A stretch of 29,438 bases of DNA from Clostridiales bacterium UBA1770 (GTDB lineage Bacteria > Bacillota > Clostridia > Oscillospirales > CAG-272): positions 887-30,324 of the forward strand of contig DCGU01000008.1 of NCBI GenBank assembly GCA_002315325.1. Reading direction: 5' to 3'. This document shows, piece by piece, positions 22,565-29,438 of this stretch (position 1 is its first letter; each line of letters begins with the position of its first letter). Made by a program: the position numbers and the translations under genes. Under the pieces are notes generated by a model that ran no database searches, had not been told where the DNA came from, and saw only the letters and a list, made by a program, of their open reading frames with translations.

Positions 22565-24842
22565 AAACCTGCCCAATTTCATAAAATGGCCGATTGCAGT
22601 CGGATCCTTTGCGCTCGCTACCTTTTTGCTGTGTGCCTGTGTGTCGGGGACGCGTCCCGCACCGGTCACACCGGCAAGCCCAACCGACCTCACGACGGGA
22701 ACGGACGTTGATACGCCCGTAACGCCGGTGCAGTGGACGGCACCGCGTGATGCATGTGCGCATACGGTCGAACCGGAACGCTATGCCTCCTGTGACGCAA
22801 CTTGTGTTGCCGACGGCTATGAGATGCTGCGCTGCCCCCTGTGCGGGCAGATTACGATAACGGAAACGCCGGCACTCGGCCACGTTTTTGCCTACAGTGC
22901 CCCGTCCGTGGTGATGGATGCTACGCAGACAGACAGTTTGTTTTTTTGTTGTACGCGGGAAAATTGCGGCTTGGCCTACGTCCCGACTAAAGCTGAAATC
23001 TCCCCTCTACAGCGGTACGTGCTGCCGCTTGACGGTACCGATGCATTCACCGTCGCCGTTGACTCTGTCTCGGACGATTCGCTTTTGACCGAAAACGGCA
23101 TTTTACTCCCGTACGGCAACAGTACCTGGGGGTGTCAAAATCTATCGGCTAATGCCCGTCGGTTTTATGCCGCTGCTATGCAGGGCTTGCTGGACTTTGC
23201 CGCGCAAAACGGCGACCTTCCTGCCGCCGGTGAAGCGGCCGTTTGTCTTTCCGTTGCCTATACGGCCTATGACTTGACAGACGCACAGGCGCGTACGGCC
23301 CTGCAATATTTGATGGACGACAGTCCTATGTTGTTTTGGCTTGACGATACGATTTCCGTTGATGCGGATACAGGGCTTGTGTCTTTATACGTGCGCGATG
23401 CCTACCGCGACCCGGCCGAGCGGATTGCCGCCGCAAGACAATTGGAAACGGCAATTCAAACGATTTGCGGTAATAAAGACGTGTACAGGAATCGGATGGA
23501 AGGCGCAGCGGATTTTGACGTGGCGATTGCCGCGTATCGGGCGGTAAAAAACTCCCTGTCGTTGACAACCGAAAGTGCTGACGCTGCCGATACGGCGGCC
23601 GGCGTGCTGTCGGGGCAGTGTTCGGCGCGCGGGTATGCGCGCTTATTAACAATTGTGATGAATCGCATCAGTGTCCCCTGTATCACGGTACGCGGGGAAA
23701 ATGAAAAGGATACGTGGAATATGCTGTCGCTCGGCGGCGCGTGGTATCTTGCCGATGCCGCAGCGGACGACGAGGACGATGCCGATTGGATGCGGCATTT
23801 CGGCATGGCTGAAACGGACGACGACGTGCCGGACAACACGTACAGCGCCGCAGCTTCGTCCTATCCGCTGCCGTCGCTTTCCGCCGTGGCCGTCGGTCCC
23901 GTGACGCTGTCCAATCAAAGCGGCGTCGTCGGACGCTTTATTTCATTGACGGCCGCATTTGCCGCCGTAACGGACCCCAACAGCCGCTACGTGATTACGC
24001 CGGACGCCGATTTGGCCGTGACCGACGGTTCCGTTTCCGATCCGTTTGCCTGGTCGTTTACGCTGCCAGCCGGGAGCTGGCCCAAGGTCGGTTCGTTGAC
24101 TTTTTCCGGTGCGGTTGCCCCGAATGATATTCTTGGCTCGGTTGCCTTGCCGATGCAGGTTTCCGGCAACCCCGTGCTGTCCGGTCCCGTTACGTTCAAA
24201 AACGTGACGCCGCGGTCAAACGGCCTGTTGATTTTGCTCGGTGCGCCGCTGACGTTCTCGGGTGAGAACACAACGCTGGCCCTCTCCATCGGCGGCGATG
24301 AAAAAACAAGCGTCACGTTTGATTATTCCGGTCTTTTCACCTTCACGGGGCATTGCCAGGTCGGTACCGTTACGTTTGGCGGTACCAATCCCGTTGTGGA
24401 GGGTATCGTGTCCTGCCACTCTTTGGTGCTGGCACGCAGAACCATCCTGGAATTGCGCGGGGATTACGTCATTAACGTGGATACCCTGACGCAGGGGGAG
24501 AACAGTACGATGATTTTGACGGATCGGCTGTCGGGTAAAGGCACCTTTACGGTCGGCAGCGTTTCACAGGATACGGCACTGCTTTCCGTAAAGCTTCGCA
24601 TACTGTTTGCCGATAATTATCCGACGATTACGTTCGAGCACCGCGTGACGGTGCCGACGACTGTCGTTGCCGAACAAACGGCATCCGTGCCGTCTGCCGT
24701 GGCGCCCGCTACGTTTGACGGCGTGTTGTATGCACTCCCCGGCGGGGAACCTGAAAATTGGACGCTGATCGTGAACGGTGTTGACGTAACGGCGCAAACC
24801 GTACGCGACAGTGCCGGCCAGTACCGCTTTTCCCGTGATTGA
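22545..24842 (+). CDS. Large lipoprotein with a degenerate transglutaminase-like domain and a beta-rich C terminus
   Basis: 765 residues from the chosen start. A signal peptide ends in a lipobox-like LCAC (about residue 31), so it should be lipid-anchored outside. Next come paired CxxC-type motifs (CPLCGQITITETPALGH) of a kind found in gut Firmicutes surface proteins. A central transglutaminase-like fold has Cys359 (GQCSARGYARLL) and Asp404 (WYLAD), but the expected histidine of HxWN is Asp389 (KDTWN), so the catalytic triad is broken. The last 300 residues are repetitive beta strands, perhaps a solenoid. The start is either 22539 or 22545; AAAGG at 22531-22535 fits 22545 better. It overlaps the XRE gene by 20 bases. 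Confidence 0.75.
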   Translation: MRLGNNKNLPNFIKWPIAVGSFALATFLLCACVSGTRPAPVTPASPTDLTTGTDVDTPVTPVQWTAPRDACAHTVEPERYASCDATCVADGYEMLRCPLCGQITITETPALGHVFAYSAPSVVMDATQTDSLFFCCTRENCGLAYVPTKAEISPLQRYVLPLDGTDAFTVAVDSVSDDSLLTENGILLPYGNSTWGCQNLSANARRFYAAAMQGLLDFAAQNGDLPAAGEAAVCLSVAYTAYDLTDAQARTALQYLMDDSPMLFWLDDTISVDADTGLVSLYVRDAYRDPAERIAAARQLETAIQTICGNKDVYRNRMEGAADFDVAIAAYRAVKNSLSLTTESADAADTAAGVLSGQCSARGYARLLTIVMNRISVPCITVRGENEKDTWNMLSLGGAWYLADAAADDEDDADWMRHFGMAETDDDVPDNTYSAAASSYPLPSLSAVAVGPVTLSNQSGVVGRFISLTAAFAAVTDPNSRYVITPDADLAVTDGSVSDPFAWSFTLPAGSWPKVGSLTFSGAVAPNDILGSVALPMQVSGNPVLSGPVTFKNVTPRSNGLLILLGAPLTFSGENTTLALSIGGDEKTSVTFDYSGLFTFTGHCQVGTVTFGGTNPVVEGIVSCHSLVLARRTILELRGDYVINVDTLTQGENSTMILTDRLSGKGTFTVGSVSQDTALLSVKLRILFADNYPTITFEHRVTVPTTVVAEQTASVPSAVAPATFDGVLYALPGGEPENWTLIVNGVDVTAQTVRDSAGQYRFSRD

Positions 24843-24852
24843 CCGATAATAG

Positions 24853-24890
24853 ATAAAGGAGAATCTTTAACGTTTAACGTATAAAGGAGA
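24853..24890 (+). promoter_or_regulatory. Duplicated ribosome-binding-site-like element before the YwaF-like gene
   Basis: ATAAAGGAGA occurs at 24853-24862 and again at 24881-24890, separated by a doubled TTTAACG (24866-24879). Only the second is correctly spaced (about 9 bases) from the ATG at 24900. The first has no start codon behind it and may act as a standby site or be a relic of a small duplication. Confidence 0.5.
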
Positions 24891-24899
24891 TAAACCGAT

Positions 24900-26237
24900 A
24901 TGGAATCCATTTTACAATTCTTTGAATCTGCCTTCGGTTGGCCCGCTGCAGACTTCTGGGCAACGACCTACGTCGGTGTCGGCGGGTACGCGTTGTGGAG
25001 CATGACGCATCTCATTATGCTGGGTGCCGCCGTGCTGGCTGCCGTATTGTTCGGCGTGCTGTATCATTTTTGCCGCCGCCGCGGCCGCAAAGCCATGCAG
25101 ATTGTCTTTACGTCGCTGGGCTTTGCCGCAGCACTGGCGTATCAGGCCGAACTGCTGTTTAAAACGCACTCGTGGACTGAGTCTGCACTGCCCGTCGGCA
25201 TCTGCGGCCTGACGCTGCTGTTTATGCTGCTCAATACGATGGAAGAAAACGGGTACTGCACCGAATGGCTGTTTGCCGCCGCTTTGCCCGTGTCGCTGCT
25301 TTCCCTCGTGTTCCCTGCTTGGCGCGGGCTGCCGGTATGGTCCTGTGCCCATTTGTGCCGCTATCTGCTGCCGACGTTCGTGCTCATTTATGCGGTGATG
25401 ACGTTGTTCGGCGGTAATCTTCCTTCTCTCAAACGTTTGCCGGCCATTGCCTTTACGCTGCTGGCACTCGGTGCCGGTTTGTACTTCTTAAACCCGATTC
25501 TGGAAACCAACTACTGGTACCTCAGTAAATGCGGTGCCGGTCTCCCTTGGACGTGGTTTGTCAATCTGTTCGGTGAAAAATGGTATTTGCTGGGTCTGCC
25601 CTGTGCCGCATACGGCATTTGGTTCGTCACGTATCTGCCGCTGTCTTTGATTGCCGGTGCCGTGAAAAAGAACCGCGTTTCCAAGCGCCTCAAGGCTGCG
25701 TTCGAAGATTTGCCGGATATCTCCGCCTGGGATAAGCCTGCCGAATCCCCCGAACCTGCCGCGCCTGTCGCACCGCAACCCCAACCGCAGCCCGAAACGG
25801 TCGAGGAACAAGCCCCCGTTGTCGTGGAAATCGCAACGGAAGAAACAACCGCACCCGCAGAAGAAACGCCTGTTGCGGACACCATTGATACAGCTGAAAT
25901 AACCGAAACTATTGAAACGGTTGAAACGCCGGTTCCTGCGGATGAAAACCCCGCAGTGACGGACGACGTTCCCGCACAGGAAACGCCCGAAGCATCCGAG
26001 GAGCCCGAAGCAACCGATGCGAACGAATCCGCCGCAATCGAATCGGATACGCCCAACGATGCTGCCGAACCCGCGCCTGTCGAAGAACCCATCGCTGCCC
26101 CGGAGCCGTTGCCCGCATCGGAAGAGGAAGACGTTCCTGCCGCAGCGGATGACGTACAGCCCGACGCGACAGAACCGGAGGCGGACGCCCCTGTCGGGGA
26201 AGAACCGACACCGGACGAACAGCCCGAACAAAACTGA
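24900..26237 (+). CDS. YwaF/TMEM164-type membrane protein with a long acidic Pro-rich tail
   Basis: 445 residues. The first 265 hold about seven membrane helices and match the YwaF family pattern by eye: THLIML near 36-41, SCAHLCRYLLP near 148-158, and NYWYLSKC with WTWF near 204-219. The family is widespread but its role is not known. After a basic turn (KKNRVSKRLK) comes a disordered tail of about 170 residues made almost only of Pro, Ala, Glu, Asp, Thr and Val, probably cytoplasmic; family members usually lack it. GGAG lies upstream of the ATG, and a similar sequence occurs 28 bases earlier. It sits between the lipoprotein and HtrA genes. Confidence 0.8.
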   Translation: MESILQFFESAFGWPAADFWATTYVGVGGYALWSMTHLIMLGAAVLAAVLFGVLYHFCRRRGRKAMQIVFTSLGFAAALAYQAELLFKTHSWTESALPVGICGLTLLFMLLNTMEENGYCTEWLFAAALPVSLLSLVFPAWRGLPVWSCAHLCRYLLPTFVLIYAVMTLFGGNLPSLKRLPAIAFTLLALGAGLYFLNPILETNYWYLSKCGAGLPWTWFVNLFGEKWYLLGLPCAAYGIWFVTYLPLSLIAGAVKKNRVSKRLKAAFEDLPDISAWDKPAESPEPAAPVAPQPQPQPETVEEQAPVVVEIATEETTAPAEETPVADTIDTAEITETIETVETPVPADENPAVTDDVPAQETPEASEEPEATDANESAAIESDTPNDAAEPAPVEEPIAAPEPLPASEEEDVPAAADDVQPDATEPEADAPVGEEPTPDEQPEQN

Positions 26238-26362
26238 TTATCACGATTATTTCCCTGACGTTCGGTTTTTCTTCATCTCTTCTTCATATTGGGGAAGTAT
26301 ACTGTTGGTAACAGAGCAGGGGAGCCTGCTCAATTGCAAGTGTTTTAAGGAGATTGGTTTCT

Positions 26363-27811
26363 ATGAAACGTAAATCTAAATCCAATGGTCGTATTATTTT
26401 GGTCAGTTTGTTCCTGCTTGTTGCCATGACCGCATCGGTCGTCCTGTCCTCCTGTGACGTGGATTGGAACCTGGCGCAGGGCCTTATCACAACGCCGAAT
26501 AAAGACGACACGGCTACCGCTACCGACAGCGGCCTCAACTTTTCGGACGTGGCCGGTTTTGCCGTCGATGACGAGGGTCATTTGGTCCTGCATCTCGGTG
26601 ACGGTACCGAACTGGAGCTCAACGTAAAAGGAAATGAAACCGATGCGGGCACCACGGTGACCGTACCGACTGAGGTCAACCATAACGAAATTACCGTGAA
26701 TATCGGCGACGGCGCAGCCGATTTGACCTACGCCGCCTCCAAAGCGCTGATGTCCGTGGTCAGCGTGTGGTGTAAATACGAACGTAAGGTGTCGTATTAT
26801 CAGGGGTATTCGTGGATTCCCGGTTACGGCTCCGGCCGCCAAACGACAGAAACCTATCAGACAGCCGGCTCCGGTGTTATCTTCAAGCTGGATAAAGAGA
26901 GCGGCGACGCCTATATTATCACCAATTTCCACGTTGTTTACGACAGCGATTGTCTGACGTCGGACGGCATCAGTGATGATATTAACGTCTACCTGTATGG
27001 CTCCGAAAGTTCGGATATGGCCATTCCGGCAACCTTTGTTGGCGGCTCGCTGTATTACGATATCGCCATTTTAAAGGTGACCGGCAGCACTGTTTTGCAG
27101 CAGTCGATTGCCGAGGCCGTCGAGCTGGGCAATTCCGACGCAGTTGCGGCCGGGCAGGTTGCCATGGCCGTCGGTAACCCCGAGGCGGAAGGCATTTCCG
27201 TGACGAGCGGTGTCGTCTCCGTCCCCTCCGAGTACATTACCATGACGGGCGCCGATAACGCTACGACCGTTTCCTTCCGTGTCATTCGTGTGGATGCGGC
27301 CGTCAACAGCGGCAACAGCGGCGGCGGCTTGTTCGATGCAGCCGGTAACCTCATCGGTATCGTCAATGCCAAAATCAGTGATTCCGAAGTGGAAAATATC
27401 GGCTACGCCATTCCGACGTCTGTCGTGCGTGCCATTGCCGATAACATTTTGTTCTACTGTGACGGGCAGAACTGCAAGCGCGTACAGCGCGGTATGCTCG
27501 GCATCACGGTGCAGAGCAGCGGTTCCCACGCCGTGATCAATCCCGAAACAGGACTGATCGGCATCGAGGAATACGTGTCCGTTGCCGAGGTCAACGAAGG
27601 GGGCCTGGCCGACGGTGTGCTGCAGGCGGGCGACGTGATTCGTTCCATTACCCTCGGCGGCAGAACCGTGCAGGTGACGCGCCAGTATCACGTCATCGAC
27701 GCGATGTTGGATGCACGCGTCGGCAGTGACGTCACGATGGAAATCATCCGCGGCGGCGAAACCATGACCGTCACCATGACCGTTACGGAAGACGATTTGA
27801 CAGCGTATTAA
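26363..27811 (+). CDS. HtrA-like serine protease with a PDZ domain, predicted lipoprotein
   Basis: 482 residues. The N terminus has a basic start, a hydrophobic stretch and the lipobox LSSC (Cys31), so the enzyme is probably lipid-anchored; Firmicute HtrA proteins usually have a membrane helix instead. The trypsin-fold catalytic triad is intact: His190 (ITNFHVV), Asp233 (YYDIAIL) and Ser319 (GNSGG). A PDZ domain (about 380-475, with GGLADGVLQAGDVI) follows. HtrA proteins degrade or refold damaged exported proteins during envelope stress. The frame opens at a TTG 9 bases earlier; ATG at 26363 is preferred with AAGGAG upstream. A strong terminator follows. Confidence 0.93.
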   Translation: MKRKSKSNGRIILVSLFLLVAMTASVVLSSCDVDWNLAQGLITTPNKDDTATATDSGLNFSDVAGFAVDDEGHLVLHLGDGTELELNVKGNETDAGTTVTVPTEVNHNEITVNIGDGAADLTYAASKALMSVVSVWCKYERKVSYYQGYSWIPGYGSGRQTTETYQTAGSGVIFKLDKESGDAYIITNFHVVYDSDCLTSDGISDDINVYLYGSESSDMAIPATFVGGSLYYDIAILKVTGSTVLQQSIAEAVELGNSDAVAAGQVAMAVGNPEAEGISVTSGVVSVPSEYITMTGADNATTVSFRVIRVDAAVNSGNSGGGLFDAAGNLIGIVNAKISDSEVENIGYAIPTSVVRAIADNILFYCDGQNCKRVQRGMLGITVQSSGSHAVINPETGLIGIEEYVSVAEVNEGGLADGVLQAGDVIRSITLGGRTVQVTRQYHVIDAMLDARVGSDVTMEIIRGGETMTVTMTVTEDDLTAY

Positions 27812-27818
27812 TAGGATT

Positions 27819-27851
27819 CGGCGGGAGCGTACGGCGTTCCCGCCGTTTTTT
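27819..27851 (+). terminator. Rho-independent terminator of the HtrA gene
   Basis: CGGCGGGAGCG (27819-27829) pairs with CGTTCCCGCCG (27835-27845) with one G-U pair, followed by T6. Confidence 0.92.
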
Positions 27852-27872
27852 GTGCAATACGGGTGGAAATGA

Positions 27873-27901
27873 TTGCAAAAATAATTATTCTTTGTTATAA
27901 T
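27873..27901 (+). promoter_or_regulatory. Promoter for the Gfo/Idh/MocA oxidoreductase gene
   Basis: TTGCAA (27873-27878), 17-base spacer, TATAAT (27896-27901) with TGT as an extended -10. It has the same architecture as the promoter at 11937. Confidence 0.8.
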
Positions 27902-27955
27902 AGTATCAACAGAAACCATTATGATTTCCGAATTCTAAAAAAGGAGTAACGATAC

Positions 27956-29134
27956 ATGAGCGAAAAACTGAAACTCGGTATCATCGGCCTGGGTAATATG
28001 GGCGGCTCTCATATGAAGAGCTATGCCGACGGCAACTTGCCTGAAATCGAGATTACCGCTGTTGCTGATATCGACGAGAAAAAGTTTGCCCGCGCTTTGG
28101 AACTGATCCCGGGTGTAAAGTGCTTTAATTCGGCCACCGAACTGATTCAGTCCGGTCTGTGCCAGGCTGTGCTGATTGCCACGCCGCACTATTTCCATCC
28201 CACCATCGGTATCGAAGCTATGGAAGCAGGCCTGCACGTCATGAGCGAAAAGCCCGCCGGTGTTTACACCAAGCAGGTTCGCGAACTCATTGCCTGTGCC
28301 GACAAGCATCCCGATCTGACGTACGCGATTATGTTCAACCAGCGTACCAACTGCACCTATCGTACCGTTAAGAGACTGATTGCCTCCGGTAAGTACGGTG
28401 AAATCAAACGCGTATCCTGGATTATGACGGACTGGTTCCGCACCCAGGCATACTACAACTCCGGCGGATGGCGTGCTACCTGGTCCGGTGAGGGCGGCGG
28501 CGTTATGCTGAACCAGTGCCCGCACCAGCTCGACCTGTGGCAGTGGCTGTGCGGCATGCCCAGCAAGGTTCGTGCCGTTTGCCACGTTGGTAAATGGCAT
28601 AATATCGAAGTTGAAGACGACGTTACCATTTACGTGGAGTACCCCAACGGTGCTACCGGTACGTTCATCACCTCCACCGGTGATTTCCCCGGCACCAACC
28701 GCCTGGAAATTACCATGGAAAAGGCACAGATCGTCATCAACAACGACCGTTCTGCCAACGGTATCCGCATCTTTGAAATGGATCAGTCTTCCACCGAGTT
28801 CTCCAACACCTCTTCCGAAGGCTTCGGTAAGATGAAGGGCGAGTGGAAAGATCTGCCCACCGATGATAACCTCAACCTGCAGCATGAGGGCGTTCTGAAC
28901 GCATTCGCAGCGCATATCCTGCGCGGTGAACCGCTGATTGCCGACGGCCGCGAGGGTATCAACGGCCTGACCATTTCCAACGCAGCATTCCTCTCTTCCT
29001 GGACGAATAAGGAAGTTACGCTGCCCATCGACGAAAAGAAGTTCTATAAGCTTCTGCAGAAGAAGATTAAGGGCTCTACCTACAAAAAGACCGTCGTGGA
29101 GCAGGTTAAGAAGGACATGAGCGGCACCTATTAA
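27956..29134 (+). CDS. Gfo/Idh/MocA family NAD(P)-dependent oxidoreductase
   Basis: 392 residues. The N-terminal Rossmann fold begins LGIIGLGNMGGSH, and the catalytic EKP motif is SEKPAG with Lys99. The C-terminal sheet domain starts near residue 125 and carries the conserved NQCPHQLDLWQWL with His190 and Asp193. The family oxidises sugars, inositols or related alcohols, or acts on sugar derivatives; the substrate here is not identifiable. AAAAAGGAG lies about 9 bases upstream of the ATG. Codon use is biased to optimal codons (AAG, GGT, CTG, CGT), suggesting high expression, unlike the neighbouring HtrA gene. It has its own extended -10 promoter and a terminator. Confidence 0.93.
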   Translation: MSEKLKLGIIGLGNMGGSHMKSYADGNLPEIEITAVADIDEKKFARALELIPGVKCFNSATELIQSGLCQAVLIATPHYFHPTIGIEAMEAGLHVMSEKPAGVYTKQVRELIACADKHPDLTYAIMFNQRTNCTYRTVKRLIASGKYGEIKRVSWIMTDWFRTQAYYNSGGWRATWSGEGGGVMLNQCPHQLDLWQWLCGMPSKVRAVCHVGKWHNIEVEDDVTIYVEYPNGATGTFITSTGDFPGTNRLEITMEKAQIVINNDRSANGIRIFEMDQSSTEFSNTSSEGFGKMKGEWKDLPTDDNLNLQHEGVLNAFAAHILRGEPLIADGREGINGLTISNAAFLSSWTNKEVTLPIDEKKFYKLLQKKIKGSTYKKTVVEQVKKDMSGTY

Positions 29135-29155
29135 TGTAGGCACTTGATAAAAAGG

Positions 29156-29214
29156 CATGATCGTTTTTGCAAATTCTTTTATTGAATGATCAGAAACGGT
29201 CATGTTCTTTTTTT
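29156..29214 (+). terminator. Probable rho-independent terminator of the oxidoreductase gene
   Basis: CATGATCGTTTTTG (29156-29169) pairs with CAGAAACGGTCATG (29191-29204) with two G-U pairs; an inner ATTC/GAAT helix lies in the loop. A T-rich tail (TTCTTTTTTT) follows. Confidence 0.8.
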
Positions 29215-29294
29215 GTTGTATATTTGTGAAAATAATGACGTTTGTCTAAGGTAGGAAAACCTGCGGTTTTCCATGCAAAAACTATCTGCGTTTT

Positions 29295-29383
29295 CCCCCC
29301 TCGCAGTACTTGGGTACAGCTAACGGGGGGAAGAACGCAGATTCCTGCACTTTTTCTCCGCGTGCCGGCCCGATAAAAAAGGC
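29295..29383 (+). repeat. Structured repeat element A, copy 2
   Basis: It is nearly identical over its first 43 bases to 2688-2730 (42 matches) and has the same overall length. Here the outer helix is longer: ATCTGCGTT and TTCCCCCC (from 29284) pair with GGGGGGAA and AACGCAGAT (to 29342) with one bulged base. CTTTTT...AAAAAAG is conserved. Confidence 0.75.
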
Positions 29384-29386
29384 ATA

Positions 29387-29421
29387 AACAAAAGGCATAG
29401 CCATCGGCTATGCCTTTTGTT
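29387..29421. terminator. Strong two-way hairpin terminator at the window edge
   Basis: A 16-bp perfect stem (29387-29402 with 29406-29421), AAAAGGCATAGCC with its complement, with an ATC loop and flanking A and T runs. It may serve an unseen minus-strand gene to the right. Confidence 0.85.
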
Positions 29422-29438
29422 GGTGTGTCGGGCATGAC

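Noticed and set aside
27935..29203. 422-codon minus-strand open frame opposite the Gfo/Idh oxidoreductase
   Set aside because: It mirrors the codon structure of a well-supported gene and runs into the downstream terminator; its start has no ribosome binding site.

Overview
The window looks like chromosomal DNA of an anaerobic, low-to-mid GC Firmicute of the class Clostridia, probably a gut Oscillospirales/Ruminococcaceae relative. This rests on four things: Clostridia-style GreA and reverse-rubrerythrin proteins, strong AGGAGG-type ribosome binding sites, many U-tailed hairpin terminators, and short G+C-rich palindromic intergenic repeats. There is no phage, plasmid, transposase, rRNA, tRNA or CRISPR array. 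Gene density is high, and most genes sit in one- to four-gene units with readable promoters and terminators.

Layout. 1-2502: 3' part of a fused ATPase/FtsX-type ABC exporter. 2503-3199: repeat-rich spacer. 3200-5368: GH36 alpha-galactosidase. 5604-10272 (minus strand): greA, and an apparent aminotransferase-trpS-ackA operon whose promoter lies across the 3' end of an upstream NUDIX gene. 10442-14362 (plus strand): MATE exporter, small lipoprotein, HD hydrolase and polysaccharide deacetylase, each with its own promoter or terminator. 14502-16328: an oxidative-defence pair. The first gene is a reverse rubrerythrin; the second is a flavin reductase-rubredoxin-reverse rubrerythrin fusion whose last 181 residues are about 97% identical to the first. 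16498-17286: amidohydrolase. 17385-19936 (minus strand): YgjP-like metallopeptidase, DJ-1/PfpI protein and membrane-anchored clan GH-A glycosidase. 20109-21772: cysK and tcdA, coupled by an ATGA overlap. 21938-27811: membrane-bound XRE regulator, large lipoprotein with a degenerate transglutaminase-like domain, YwaF-like membrane protein with a long acidic tail, and lipoprotein HtrA protease. 27956-29134: Gfo/Idh/MocA oxidoreductase, followed by a terminator and a second copy of a 90-nt structured repeat first seen at 2688.

How the parts fit. Most genes are housekeeping or carbohydrate/fermentation functions: galactoside hydrolysis, acetate kinase, cysteine synthesis and the t6A modification of tRNA. 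Around them are envelope and stress functions: exporters, HtrA, rubrerythrins and DJ-1. The most unusual items are the three-module NADH-peroxidase-like fusion next to its nearly identical parent, the two copies of the conserved hairpin element, the covarying palindromic repeats, a tandem three-way-junction RNA-like region at 12362-12466, the recurrent TTGCAA-N17 promoters (one with its -35 box in a terminator loop), and the four-gene envelope cluster at 21938-27811. Functions come from motifs read by eye; no database search was possible.
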